This document shows positions 44,987 to 54,217 of a DNA stretch of 64,000 nt, piece by piece. The stretch is from Xylanibacter brevis ATCC 19188 (GTDB lineage: Bacteria > Bacteroidota > Bacteroidia > Bacteroidales > Bacteroidaceae). Within the stretch, counting starts at the first letter, position 1. Every line of letters starts with the position of its first letter. The position numbers and the translations under genes are program-made. The DNA lies in the NCBI RefSeq assembly GCF_000621725.1, contig NZ_JHXM01000010.1, forward strand, positions 1 to 64,000, in the 5' to 3' direction. Under the pieces are notes generated by a model. It saw only the letters and a program-made list of their open reading frames with translations. It had not been told where the DNA came from and searched no databases.

Positions 44987-46765
44987 ATGATGATATCAGA
45001 ACGACTGACAGCGCTCCGCGAACTGATGCGCCGCGAGCATCTGAGCGCTTTTATTTTCCCCAGCACCGATCCGCATCAGGGGGAGTATGTGCCCGACCAC
45101 TGGAAGGGACGTGAGTGGATCAGCGGGTTCGATGGTTCGGCAGGCACTGCCGTGGTGACGCTTCACAGTGCTGCGCTATGGACAGACTCCCGCTATTTCA
45201 TTGCTGCCGCCGACCAACTCAAGGATACCGAGTTTCAGTTGATGAAGCTGAAGATGCCTGGTACGCCGACCATTGCAGAGTGGCTGGGACAAGAGCTGAA
45301 GACCATCCAAAGTCCCGAGGTGGGCATCGATGGCATGGTCAGTTCGACGCGCGATGTGCGCGACCTGATCCAGGAACTGCGTCAGCAGGGAGGACTCACG
45401 CTGCGCACCAATCTAGACCCGCTGAAGCAGATATGGCAGGATCGTCCGGCCATCCCCGAGAACAAGATTGAGTTGCAACCACTGGAGTATGCCGGCGAGA
45501 CGGCACACGACAAACTGGCGCGCATCCGAAAGGCTCTGCGTCGTCAGCATGCCAACGGTATGCTGATGGCATCGCTCGATGATATTGCCTGGACGCTGAA
45601 CCTGCGTGGTACCGATGTGCACTGCACACCGCTGTTTGTGGCCTATCTGTTGGTGTCGTCTGTCGAAGCAACGCTCTATGTCAATCCCGTAAAGCTGACC
45701 GACGAGGTCAAGGCGTATCTGGCTGCCGAGGGCGTGATGATCCGTGGCTACGAAGAGATTGCCGATGGGCTGAAGCACTATTTCGAATACAACATCCTGA
45801 TGGACCCCGACGAGGTGAACTACACCCTCTCGCAGATGGTGACCAGAAAGGTGGTTGAGTCCGAGTCGCCCGTGAAGCGCATGAAGACGCTGAAGAACGA
45901 TGTTGAGATAGAAGGTTACCACAAAGCGATGCTGAGAGACGGCGTAGCGATGGTGAAGTTCTTGAAGTGGCTGACGGAGCATCCTGACGTGACGCAGTTG
46001 ACAGAGCTGACCATTGACGAGAAGCTCACCGCCCTGCGTGCCGAGCAACCGCTCTATCGCGACTTGTCTTTCGATACCATTGCAGGCTATGCTGCCCATG
46101 GTGCCATTGTGCATTATGAGGCAACGCCCGCCACGGCCATACATCTGAAACCCGAAGGACTGTTGCTGTTGGACAGTGGTGCTCAGTATCAAGACGGAAC
46201 GACAGACATCACCCGTACCATAGCCTTAGGACCGGTGACCGACGAAGAGAAAAAGATCTATACGCTGGTGCTGAAAGGCCATATCGCCCTGTCGCGTGCC
46301 ATCTTCCCTGAGGGCACCAGTGGCACCCAACTGGATGTGCTGGCCCGCCAGTATATGTGGCGCGAAGGACTGAACTACCTGCATGGCACGGGCCATGGCG
46401 TCGGATCCTACCTCAACGTGCACGAAGGTCCCCACCAGTTCCGCATGGAATGGAAACCAGCTCCGCTCGTGGCCGGCATGACCATCACCGATGAGCCAGG
46501 TCTCTATCTGGAAGGGAAGTTTGGTGTCCGCGTAGAAAACACGCTGTTGGTGGTACCGGCCATGGAGACCGCCTTTGGCCGCTATCTGCAGTTCGAGCCC
46601 CTCACGCTTTGTCCTATCGATAAGCGCCCCATCATGATGGAGATGCTGACCGACGAAGAGCGCCAATGGCTCAACGACTATCATGCTCTGGTCTATGAGC
46701 GTCTTTCTCCTTGTCTAAACGATGAAGAGAACGAATGGCTCAGAGCACAAACCTCGAAGATTTAA
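44987..46765 (+). CDS. Xaa-Pro aminopeptidase (aminopeptidase P)
   Basis: A 592-residue M24-family peptidase that removes N-terminal residues before proline. Two creatinase-like N-terminal domains (about 1-310) precede the pita-bread catalytic domain. Metal ligands are visible in LLLDSGAQYQDGTTDITRTI (two Asp), HGTGHGVGSYLNVHEGP (His) and TITDEPGLYLEGKFGVRVEN (two Glu). Length matches the three-domain class. The start is one of two adjacent ATG codons (44987/44990), 38 bp after the -7 element. The stop is directly followed by the end of the convergent RDD gene. Confidence 0.94.
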   Translation: MMISERLTALRELMRREHLSAFIFPSTDPHQGEYVPDHWKGREWISGFDGSAGTAVVTLHSAALWTDSRYFIAAADQLKDTEFQLMKLKMPGTPTIAEWLGQELKTIQSPEVGIDGMVSSTRDVRDLIQELRQQGGLTLRTNLDPLKQIWQDRPAIPENKIELQPLEYAGETAHDKLARIRKALRRQHANGMLMASLDDIAWTLNLRGTDVHCTPLFVAYLLVSSVEATLYVNPVKLTDEVKAYLAAEGVMIRGYEEIADGLKHYFEYNILMDPDEVNYTLSQMVTRKVVESESPVKRMKTLKNDVEIEGYHKAMLRDGVAMVKFLKWLTEHPDVTQLTELTIDEKLTALRAEQPLYRDLSFDTIAGYAAHGAIVHYEATPATAIHLKPEGLLLLDSGAQYQDGTTDITRTIALGPVTDEEKKIYTLVLKGHIALSRAIFPEGTSGTQLDVLARQYMWREGLNYLHGTGHGVGSYLNVHEGPHQFRMEWKPAPLVAGMTITDEPGLYLEGKFGVRVENTLLVVPAMETAFGRYLQFEPLTLCPIDKRPIMMEMLTDEERQWLNDYHALVYERLSPCLNDEENEWLRAQTSKI

Positions 46766-47479
46766 TTAGATTTCCTCAAGCGCATAGTACTGATAATCGC
46801 GTACGATGCGCTGTAAGAATGCTGTATCGCTGGCTTCCTGCCGCTCTATGCCCAGCTTCTGTGCCACCTTGTTGGCCAGGGCGGCAGTGCGTGGCAGGAA
46901 GTCATCGTTTTTCATGGCCAGTGTGCGACTGATAATCTCTATCTGCTCTAACGATAGGTCGGCAGCCTGCGGGTAGCGCGGCTTGTAGTTGCTTTCCAGA
47001 AAGTCATACTCGTCCAGGCTGACCTGGATATCCTTGTATTTTTTCAGTTTGACGACCATTGTGCCTGCGGCCATGTCGCCTATGCGCTGGTTGCGTCGGT
47101 TCAGTATCATGACCAGCACACCGGCATAGCTCAGCATAGGACCGTCAATCAGATACATCAGCCAGCGAATCAGGAAAGCACCAATGGTCGGTGTCGAGCC
47201 ATCGGCTTTCACCACGCGCGTCTTCATCAGCATCTTTCCAACCGACTGTCCGTTGTTGAACAGTTCGCAAAGCAGCGTATAGAAAAATAAGGGCAGAACC
47301 ACCACTAAGATATTGGTTGAGAATCCGGCATTCAGTTCTTTCAGGACCCTTGCCATCAAGACTGCGTAGGCCAGCATGACGCACCAGTCTATCAACTGTG
47401 CAGCGATGCGGTCGCCCACACTGGCGGGTGTCAGCTGCAGTTGCACGTATTGTCCTGTAAGAAAACTTGGTTCCGACAT
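46766..47479 (-). CDS. RDD family membrane protein
   Basis: A 237-residue protein. The N-terminal RDD domain has AAQLIDWCVMLAYAVLMA (with R-D near its start), two further hydrophobic segments (ILVVVLPLFFYTLLCELF, FLIRWLMYLIDGPMLSYAGVLVMIL) and GQSVGKMLMKTRVV. The C-terminal ~90 residues are a charged helical extension. The ATG at 47479 (MSEPSFLTGQYVQL) is preferred to one 11 codons upstream. It is divergent from the SpoIIM-like gene, a common Bacteroidetes neighbourhood. Function unknown. Confidence 0.85.
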   Translation of the reverse strand: MSEPSFLTGQYVQLQLTPASVGDRIAAQLIDWCVMLAYAVLMARVLKELNAGFSTNILVVVLPLFFYTLLCELFNNGQSVGKMLMKTRVVKADGSTPTIGAFLIRWLMYLIDGPMLSYAGVLVMILNRRNQRIGDMAAGTMVVKLKKYKDIQVSLDEYDFLESNYKPRYPQAADLSLEQIEIISRTLAMKNDDFLPRTAALANKVAQKLGIERQEASDTAFLQRIVRDYQYYALEEI

Positions 47480-47509
47480 ATTTTGGCAAGGTTTAGTTTG
47501 AAATCGCTG

Positions 47510-47568
47510 CAAAATTAGTGTTTTTTCTTTAAAATCGTTGCAAGTATAAGTTTTTTTATATACTTTTG
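47510..47568. promoter_or_regulatory. Divergent promoters for the RDD gene and the SpoIIM-MoxR operon
   Basis: Plus strand: TTG (47538-47540), 20 bp, TACTTTTG (47561-47568). Minus strand: TTG (47543-47541), 23 bp, TAATTTTG (47517-47510). The two -33 elements touch back to back, so the two transcripts likely share control. Confidence 0.6.
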
Positions 47569-47599
47569 CCCACGAAATTAGTCAATCCAATAACCGTCA

Positions 47600-48568
47600 G
47601 TGAAAGAAGTAACTTTTATCAGACAAAACCTTGACAAATGGAGACGTTATGAAAAGGTGCTCGAAGAAGAGGTCTTTTCTACGCCTGATGATTTGGCAGA
47701 TGCTTATATCGACGTTACTTCAGACCTGGCTTTCTCACAGACACACTATCCACAGTCACGTATCACGCTCTATTTGAACAACCTCGGTATATCTATACAC
47801 AACAAGATATACCGCAACAAGCGTGAGCGCTGGACCCGTATCTATACGTTTTGGACCCAAGAGGTGCCCGCCACTATGTGGGATGCCCGTCGCGAGTTGC
47901 GCTGGTCACTGCTGATTTTTCTGCTGTTCTCCTTTGTTGGTGCTTTGTCGCAATGGTTCGATCCAGAGTTCTCGCGCCTCATCATGGGCGATAGCTATGT
48001 GGATATGACGCTCGACAATATCGCTAAGGGGTCGCCGATGGCGGTCTATGATAGTACGGAAGAGGGTGCGATGTTTGTACAGATTACCCTGAACAATGTC
48101 AGGGTGTCTTTCTTTATCTTTGTCATGGGCATCTTTACAAGTCTTGGTACGGGTTTTCTTCTCATGCGGAACGCGGTGATGCTGGGTGCTTTTCAAACCT
48201 TCTTTGCTCAGCATGGGCTGCTCTATGAGTCGGCATTGGCCATCTGGTTGCACGGCACGCTGGAGATTTCTGCCATCGTCATTGCCGGTGCTGCCGGTCT
48301 GGCCATGGGCAATGGATGGCTGTTTCCCGGCACTTATTCCCGTATGGATGCCTTCCGCCGGGGTGTGAAACGCGGTTTGAAGATTGTTGTTGGTACGGTG
48401 CCTGTGTTCATCGTGGCTGGCTTTATCGAGAGTTTTGCCACTCGCCATGTGGACATGGGCGATGCATGGCGCCTAGGCATCATCGCGTTCTCGGCTCTTT
48501 TTATTGTCTATTATTTTGTTGTATTACCATATTTAAAACATCATGAATCAGGAAAAACTACAAACTGA
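47600..48568 (+). CDS. SpoIIM/DUF95-like membrane protein
   Basis: A 322-residue protein with a cytosolic N-terminus (about 1-100) and about five membrane segments (LLIFLLFSFVGALSQ, VSFFIFVMGIFTSLGTGFLL, ISAIVIAGAAGLAMGNGWLFPG, VVGTVPVFIVAGFIESFATRH, LGIIAFSALFIVYYFVVLPYL). The segment LHGTLEISAIVIAGAAGL is typical of the SpoIIM/DUF95 family. The start is GTG at 47600, which gives the conserved N-terminus (KEVTFIRQNLDKWRRYEKVLE). It overlaps the next gene by 26 bp. Such proteins often accompany MoxR/DUF58 operons in Bacteroidetes; the role is unknown. Confidence 0.85.
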   Translation: MKEVTFIRQNLDKWRRYEKVLEEEVFSTPDDLADAYIDVTSDLAFSQTHYPQSRITLYLNNLGISIHNKIYRNKRERWTRIYTFWTQEVPATMWDARRELRWSLLIFLLFSFVGALSQWFDPEFSRLIMGDSYVDMTLDNIAKGSPMAVYDSTEEGAMFVQITLNNVRVSFFIFVMGIFTSLGTGFLLMRNAVMLGAFQTFFAQHGLLYESALAIWLHGTLEISAIVIAGAAGLAMGNGWLFPGTYSRMDAFRRGVKRGLKIVVGTVPVFIVAGFIESFATRHVDMGDAWRLGIIAFSALFIVYYFVVLPYLKHHESGKTTN

Positions 48569-49541
48569 ACTCTACGTTACACGAGACTTCGGAAGGAAAT
48601 TGTCGGACACCATAGAATTTATCCGCAGCAACTGGCGCTTGCTGTTGCGCTACGAGACCTATCTGTTGCTGCCAATCAGTGTGATACTGGCCTTCTTTAC
48701 GAATAATCTCGTTTCCGATTATTCTGGCATGCTTACTGGCATGATGGGAGTTACCATGTATGGATCAGGCCTTTATCGTAACTATGACAATATATTGGAG
48801 TGGTTCATCAATCTGTTTGGCACTTTTGTCTGCTACGGAGCGGCCTTTATAGCTCTCAGTGCAGTAGTCTATGCCGTGATTTACTTCGTTTTCTTCACCG
48901 ATAAGAAAATGACGGAAGTCAGTTTCGAGGAGCTGAACCCCCGCCTATGGTATTATGCAAAGCGTTCCCTCGTTTTGTCGCTGGTGACACTGGTGCTGTG
49001 CATCGTGGCTTCGATTGCGCTGGTGGTGGTATTAGTAGGCCTCACCTTCCTGTTTAGCAGCATGCGCTTTGCCATTCTCCCGATATATCTGTTCATTATC
49101 TTGGCCGTTGTCGCTGTGACAATACCCCTACTGCTGGTGACGCCCATCTATATGCTGGAGCCAGAATGCTCAGTTGTCAATGCCTTTATGAAGGCCTTCC
49201 GCTTGGGCTTTGCTACATGGGCAGGCGTGTTTGCTGTGTCGTTTGTGATAGGACTTGTGAGTACCATTTTCGAGATGGTCACCACGATGCCTTGGTATGT
49301 GATGATTATCACTAAACATATCTTTACGTTGGCACACGATGGTGATGCCGGCATGACGGGCTCGTTCCTTTTCAGCTTTACGCAGTACCTGTTCTGCATT
49401 CTTCAATGCTTTGGTATGATGGTTGCCTCGACCCTCTCAATAGTGGGTATCACTATCCAGTATGGTCATGCTGCCGACAAAATCGACGGACGTGGCGTTG
49501 CCCAACATATTGACCATTTTGACCAGTTCGATAACGTCTAA
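48543..49541 (+). CDS. Multi-pass membrane protein in the MoxR operon
   Basis: A 332-residue protein with about six membrane segments (LLLPISVILAFFTNNLV, AAFIALSAVVYAVIYFVFF, SLVTLVLCIVASIALVVVLVGLTFLF, ILPIYLFIILAVVAVTIPLLLVTPIYML, AGVFAVSFVIGLVSTIF, and one near the C-terminus). I do not recognise a named family. The conserved-looking segment LEPECSVVNAFMKAFRLG resembles integral membrane proteins found in this operon type. It overlaps the SpoIIM-like gene by 26 bp and is followed by a DUF4129 gene after 14 bp. Confidence 0.75.
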   Translation: MNQEKLQTELYVTRDFGRKLSDTIEFIRSNWRLLLRYETYLLLPISVILAFFTNNLVSDYSGMLTGMMGVTMYGSGLYRNYDNILEWFINLFGTFVCYGAAFIALSAVVYAVIYFVFFTDKKMTEVSFEELNPRLWYYAKRSLVLSLVTLVLCIVASIALVVVLVGLTFLFSSMRFAILPIYLFIILAVVAVTIPLLLVTPIYMLEPECSVVNAFMKAFRLGFATWAGVFAVSFVIGLVSTIFEMVTTMPWYVMIITKHIFTLAHDGDAGMTGSFLFSFTQYLFCILQCFGMMVASTLSIVGITIQYGHAADKIDGRGVAQHIDHFDQFDNV

Positions 49542-49555
49542 TTGCAGATAAGACC

Positions 49556-50191
49556 TTGGAGGCTCTCGATACCTTACAGATAGACAGCGCGCAGGTTGCC
49601 ATGTGGCAACAGGATGGCCGGCACGACTACAACCGCGAACTGATGGGCGGTGGCGAAAGTCTGCTGGAATGGCTGCAGCGTGTCGTCATGGGATGGTTCG
49701 AAGAACTGTTCTCTGCCGCAGTGCACGACGAAAGGGTGCAGTGGCTCCTGGCTGCGTTGGGGGTGGTGATCGTTGTTGCTGTCGGCTGGTTTGTATGGCG
49801 AAAGCGCCTCAAGCTGTTCAGCAGCAGTCATCGCATCGACGCGCTCGACTATGAACTCGAGGGAGATACCATCTATGGTGTGGACTTCGTCCAGTTGATA
49901 CAAGAAGCCATGGCGCGCGAGGACTATGGTCAGGTGGTGCGCCTGGTCTATCTGCAGACGTTGAAGATGCTGAGCGACGCAAGGCGTGTCAACTGGCAGG
50001 CCTCTAAGACACCCACACAGTATGTGGCTGAGGTAAGGCAGGAAGACTTTACAGAACTGTCGCACCTGTTCATGCGTGTGAGATACGGTAATTTCACGGC
50101 CACGAAGCAACTGGCAGAGCGGATGAATATCCTGCAAGAGAATGTTGAACGCTGGCTCAACCAACCGACGGAAGGAGGTGAGGAGGCATGA
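49556..50191 (+). CDS. DUF4129 domain membrane protein
   Basis: A 211-residue protein with one membrane helix (LLAALGVVIVVAVGWFVW, about 64-81) and a C-terminal DUF4129-like helical domain (AMAREDYGQVVRLVYLQTLKMLSDARRVNWQASKTPTQYV). This domain usually sits next to MoxR/DUF58 genes. The likely start is TTG at 49556; no ATG or GTG lies in frame before the helix, and an ATT at 49541 is the only alternative. The stop overlaps the ATG of the DUF4350 gene (ATGA). Confidence 0.8.
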   Translation: MEALDTLQIDSAQVAMWQQDGRHDYNRELMGGGESLLEWLQRVVMGWFEELFSAAVHDERVQWLLAALGVVIVVAVGWFVWRKRLKLFSSSHRIDALDYELEGDTIYGVDFVQLIQEAMAREDYGQVVRLVYLQTLKMLSDARRVNWQASKTPTQYVAEVRQEDFTELSHLFMRVRYGNFTATKQLAERMNILQENVERWLNQPTEGGEEA

Positions 50192-51417
50192 AGATCAATG
50201 TGAAGTTTGTCATCGTGATATTACTGCTGGTGGCAGTGGCGTTCGCCATTGAATACCAGATGCCCCGCCGTTTCTCTTGGGAATACTCGTTCAGTCATGA
50301 GGACGACCAGCCTTTCGGCTGTATGATCATGGACAGCGTGCTGTCGGCATCGCTGCCTCATGGCTACGAAGTGCAGAATAGCACCTTCAGAGAGATGCTC
50401 GAGGATAGCACGATAAAGGCCCCCATAGGCATCATCGCTCTGACAGACCAGCGCATGGCGGATGCATCACGCGCCTATAGGTTGGCCAAACGTGGTCATG
50501 TAGTGCTGTTGGGATGTAGCAACGCAAATGATTTGAAAGATTCGTTGCACTTTGAAGTGACGTGGCGCACCCGCTTTATTCTCAACGAGATGACTGGTCA
50601 GGACGCCGTCAAAGGTCGCCTGAGATGGATAGGGCAGGAAAGTGGCTATGCCAATCATCCAGCTGTCTATTCCGTATATAATAAGTTGATTACGGAACGC
50701 ATCATTTTGGATGAGAATGCCGTGTGCACACCGCTGTTGCAATACGAAATGGTATCTGCTAACAACCTTAGCGACACGTGTGTAGTGGCGGCGTCGTTCC
50801 CAGTGGGCAAAGGTGAACTGATTGTGCTGTCGGCCCCGTTGCTGATGACCAACTATACGATGCTCGATGATGGTAGCTCGGCAGTCATCGGTCGATTGCT
50901 AGACCATATGAAGCATCTGCACGTCGTCCGCACACAGAGATACATGCAGGCTACGGCCCACAACCAGATATCGCCCTTCTATGTGCTCCTGCAAAAGCCC
51001 CCATTGCGCTGGGCACTCTACCTGTCGGTTATCACCATTTTATTATTAATGGTGTTCACCGCCCGCCGCCGTCAGCGCGCCATACCAGTGGTAAAGGCCC
51101 CTGAGAATCGCAACTTGGAGTTCGTGAAACTCATTGGCAGCCTCTATTGGCAGGAGCATAACCATGCCGACCTCATCAAGAAGAAACTAAGCTACACGGC
51201 TGAGACGGTGCGCCGCGAGACGGGCGTGGACATCATGGACGAACAATCCATGAAGAAGAACATGGACCTGCTGGTGAGACTCACCGGTATGGATGGCCAG
51301 CGACTCAACGATATCGTGATCAATGCCAAGGTGGCAGCTTCGGGGATGTACGACGTCAGCGACAAAGAACTGAAGGCACACATTGCCGATTTGAATGAAA
51401 TGACTCAAAACCTATAG
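50188..51417 (+). CDS. DUF4350 domain protein
   Basis: A 409-residue protein with an N-terminal membrane helix (FVIVILLLVAVAFAIEY), a DUF4350-like periplasmic domain (about 25-260, similar to GATase-like folds, with SFPVGKGELIVLSAPLLMTN), a second helix (WALYLSVITILLLMVFTAR) and a cytosolic helical C-terminus. It is coupled to the preceding gene by a 4-bp overlap and precedes moxR by 4 bp. The role in the MoxR system is unknown. Confidence 0.82.
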   Translation: MKINVKFVIVILLLVAVAFAIEYQMPRRFSWEYSFSHEDDQPFGCMIMDSVLSASLPHGYEVQNSTFREMLEDSTIKAPIGIIALTDQRMADASRAYRLAKRGHVVLLGCSNANDLKDSLHFEVTWRTRFILNEMTGQDAVKGRLRWIGQESGYANHPAVYSVYNKLITERIILDENAVCTPLLQYEMVSANNLSDTCVVAASFPVGKGELIVLSAPLLMTNYTMLDDGSSAVIGRLLDHMKHLHVVRTQRYMQATAHNQISPFYVLLQKPPLRWALYLSVITILLLMVFTARRRQRAIPVVKAPENRNLEFVKLIGSLYWQEHNHADLIKKKLSYTAETVRRETGVDIMDEQSMKKNMDLLVRLTGMDGQRLNDIVINAKVAASGMYDVSDKELKAHIADLNEMTQNL

Positions 51418-51421
51418 ATAT

Positions 51422-52399
51422 ATGACACAAGAGAACAACGAACAAAGAATAGACCTGACGGCTTTTGCCGAGCGTATCAACGAGCTGCGCAAGCAGATCT
51501 CGCAGGTCATCGTCGGACAGGATGAGGCTGTGACACTGTTGCTGACAGCCATTCTGGCCAATGGTCATGTGCTGATAGAGGGTGTGCCCGGTGTGGCCAA
51601 GACGCTGCTGGCCCGCCTGGTGTCTAAGTTGATAGACGCCCGCTTCAGTCGTGTGCAGTTCACGCCCGACCTGATGCCTAGCGATGTGCTGGGCACCAAC
51701 GTGTTCAACATGAAGACGTCTGAGTTCGACTTCCACGCCGGTCCTGTGTTTGCCGACGTGGTGCTGGTGGACGAGATCAACCGTGCGCCCGCCAAGACGC
51801 AGGCCGCCCTCTTCGAGGTGATGGAGGAACGACAGGTCACCATCGACGGTGAGACCCATCAGATGGGACAGTTCTATACCATCCTGGCTACGCAAAACCC
51901 TGTAGAACAGGAAGGTACTTATAAACTGCCCGAGGCACAGACCGACCGCTTTATGATGAAGCTGACCATGGGCTATCCCTCGATAGACGAGGAGGTGGCC
52001 ATCCTGCAGCGTCATCATGAGAACACTCGACTGACCTCGCTCGACGAGGTGAAGCCCGTGCTAACCAAAGACGAACTGATAGAACTGCGACAGATGTTGC
52101 AACAGGTGTTTGTGGACCCTGTGTTGCTGCGCTACATTGCTGGCATCGTGCAACAGACGCGCGAGAGCAAGGCGGTGTTCCTCGGTGCCTCACCCCGTGC
52201 ATCGGTGGCCATCCTGCAGGCCTCTAAAGCCCATGCCCTGTTGGAGGGACGTGACTTCGTGGCCCCCGACGATGTGCACTTTGTGGTGCCCAGCGTGCTG
52301 CAGCACCGCATCATCCTCACGGCCGAGGCCGAGATGGAGGGCATCACCCCCTTGAAAGCCATCCATCGTCTGATGGAGAAAGTGGAGGTTCCTAAATAA
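51422..52399 (+). CDS. MoxR-family AAA+ ATPase
   Basis: A 325-residue cytosolic AAA+ ATPase. Walker A is GVPGVAKTLLAR (about 47-58), Walker B is VVLVDEINRAP (about 115-125), sensor 1 is LATQNP, and SPRAS lies in the C-terminal lid. MoxR proteins act as chaperones that mature or remodel partner complexes, often with DUF58 and VWA proteins. Its neighbours here are DUF4129, DUF4350 and DUF58. Start ATG 4 bp after the preceding stop. Confidence 0.94.
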   Translation: MTQENNEQRIDLTAFAERINELRKQISQVIVGQDEAVTLLLTAILANGHVLIEGVPGVAKTLLARLVSKLIDARFSRVQFTPDLMPSDVLGTNVFNMKTSEFDFHAGPVFADVVLVDEINRAPAKTQAALFEVMEERQVTIDGETHQMGQFYTILATQNPVEQEGTYKLPEAQTDRFMMKLTMGYPSIDEEVAILQRHHENTRLTSLDEVKPVLTKDELIELRQMLQQVFVDPVLLRYIAGIVQQTRESKAVFLGASPRASVAILQASKAHALLEGRDFVAPDDVHFVVPSVLQHRIILTAEAEMEGITPLKAIHRLMEKVEVPK

Positions 52400-52419
52400 A
52401 TAATAAGGTAAAAGGAAAG

Positions 52420-53724
52420 ATGTTTCTGACTCGTCGCTTCTATCTGCTGATGACAGTCGTCATCCTGCTGACGGCTGCTGGCTTTGCCATCGCGCCTTTG
52501 TTCGTGGTGGGCAGGGTCTTGTTGCTGTTGCTCTCCATCGTTGTGGCTGCCGATGTGTGGCTGCTGTGGAGCCGACGGGGCATCACGGCCATGCGACTAA
52601 TGTCGGAACGTTTTTCTAATGGTGATGACAATGATGTGCGCATCCGTCTGGAGAGCAACTATGGCTTCCCTGTGGATGTCGAGGTCATCGACGAGATACC
52701 CTTCGTCTTCCAGCGGCGCAACGTGAGTTTCCGTGCGGCATTACCTGCCAAGGGCGAGGCCACAGTGAAGTATCAGTTGCGCCCCACGCATCGAGGCGTC
52801 TATGGTTTCGGTCGCGTGCGTGTCTTCGCTGCCACCCGTCTGGCCCTGGTGCAGCGCCGCTACACCTGCGATGAGGCTCGTGATGTGAAGGTCTATCCCT
52901 CGTATATGATGCTGCGCCAGTACGAACTGCTGGCCATCAGCAACAACCTCACGGAGATGGGCATCAAGCGCATTCGCCGCATTGGTCATAACACGGACTT
53001 CGATCAGATCAAAGATTATGTTGTGGGCGATGACTATCGCACCATCAACTGGCGCGCCACCGCCCGCCGCCACCAACTGATGGTGAACGTCTATCAGGAG
53101 GAGCGGGCTCAGCATGTGTATGCCATCATCGACAAAGGGCGCATGATGCAACAGGCCTTTCAGGATATGACGCTGCTCGACTATGCCATCAATGCCTCGC
53201 TGGTGCTGTCGTTTGTGGCGGTCAACAAACAGGATAAGGCGGGACTCATCACCTTTGCCGACCAGTTTGAGACCTTCGTGCCGGCCTCCAACCAGCCCGG
53301 CCACATGCAGACCATGCAGGAGACACTCTATGCCGAGCAGACCGTCTTTGGCGAGACCGACTATTCGGCGCTGCTCGTGGGACTGGCCAAGCACGTGAAC
53401 CGCCGTTCGCTGCTGGTGCTCTTCACCTCGTTCACCTCGATGGCTGCCCTTCGCCGCCAGCTACCGTTCCTGCGCCAGTTGGCCCTTCGCCACCGTCTGC
53501 TTGTGGTGTTCTTTGCCGATGAAGAGCTCCGAGAATACGTCACCACCGAGGCGCGCACCGTGGAGTCGGTCTATCAGCATGTCATCGCCGAGAAGTTCCA
53601 ATACGAGCAGCGCACCATCGTGCAGACCTTGCGTCAGTACGGCATCCAGTCGCTGCTCACCACACCGAAAAATCTGTCGGTAGAGGTCATCAACAAATAT
53701 CTGGAGATTAAGTCAAAGTTCTAA
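52420..53724 (+). CDS. DUF58 domain protein
   Basis: A 434-residue protein. Two N-terminal membrane helices (residues ~8-60), a beta-rich region, then the DUF58 motif DYVVGDDYRTINWRATARRHQLMVNVYQEER (about 203-233), and a VWA-like C-terminal half (HVYAIIDKGRMM; SLLVLFTSF). The DxGxxx-type metal site reads DKGRM rather than the DxSxS of a classical VWA. It closes the MoxR operon, which has no separate VWA/BatA-BatB genes in this window. Confidence 0.9.
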   Translation: MFLTRRFYLLMTVVILLTAAGFAIAPLFVVGRVLLLLLSIVVAADVWLLWSRRGITAMRLMSERFSNGDDNDVRIRLESNYGFPVDVEVIDEIPFVFQRRNVSFRAALPAKGEATVKYQLRPTHRGVYGFGRVRVFAATRLALVQRRYTCDEARDVKVYPSYMMLRQYELLAISNNLTEMGIKRIRRIGHNTDFDQIKDYVVGDDYRTINWRATARRHQLMVNVYQEERAQHVYAIIDKGRMMQQAFQDMTLLDYAINASLVLSFVAVNKQDKAGLITFADQFETFVPASNQPGHMQTMQETLYAEQTVFGETDYSALLVGLAKHVNRRSLLVLFTSFTSMAALRRQLPFLRQLALRHRLLVVFFADEELREYVTTEARTVESVYQHVIAEKFQYEQRTIVQTLRQYGIQSLLTTPKNLSVEVINKYLEIKSKF

Positions 53725-53835
53725 AACTTTTGCTCTTTATGCTCACTCCGCATCCGCTCTTTTTTCGCTATATGGCGGATGCTGATTTGCGAAACTGCCG
53801 CTTTTGCTTCGTTAAACAATAGCTATTGACGCGCA

Positions 53836-54011
53836 AAAGTGCCACTTTTGTCATGCAATACTAAAGGTTTTGGTGTCGTTCTAGGGGCTGGAATGGTCGC
53901 ATCCAGGGGCTAGACCGACTCCATGCAGGGGCTAGATTGACCGCATCTAGGGGCTAGAATGCGCCATTCCAGGGGCTAGACCATTCACGAAAGTGCCACG
54001 ATAGCTCGTAA
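53836..54011. repeat. 22-bp-period palindrome array C
   Basis: The 602-bp gap between the DUF58 gene and rpsU holds no gene. Eight 22-bp units start at 53836, 53858, 53880, 53902, 53924, 53946, 53968 and 53990. The first and last have cores AAAGTGCCACTTT and AAAGTGCCACGAT. The second is diverged. The five central ones read TCTAGGGGCTGGA, TCCAGGGGCTAGA (twice), TGCAGGGGCTAGA and TCTAGGGGCTAGA, each with a 9-bp linker. Upstream in the same phase lie AACAATAGCTATT (53814) and AAACTGCCGCTTT (53792). An 8-bp inverted repeat, GCATCCGC/GCGGATGC, at about 53750-53782 may end the DUF58 transcript. Confidence 0.85.
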
Positions 54012-54217
54012 AGAGTTGAAGTATTGATATTAAAACCAATACTCTTGTTGTATGAAACTAATACTTCTATAATCCAGCAAGGTTCTGCTGGCATCGGCGC
54101 TTCGACGGGGTAGGGAAGGACGTTTGCAAGGGCTGTTTGAGGGCAGTTTAGGCGCAGGAAGAATAGGAGCCAAAAAGACGTAACTATCACAAAAACAGCA
54201 AAAAACTCGCTAAAAGC

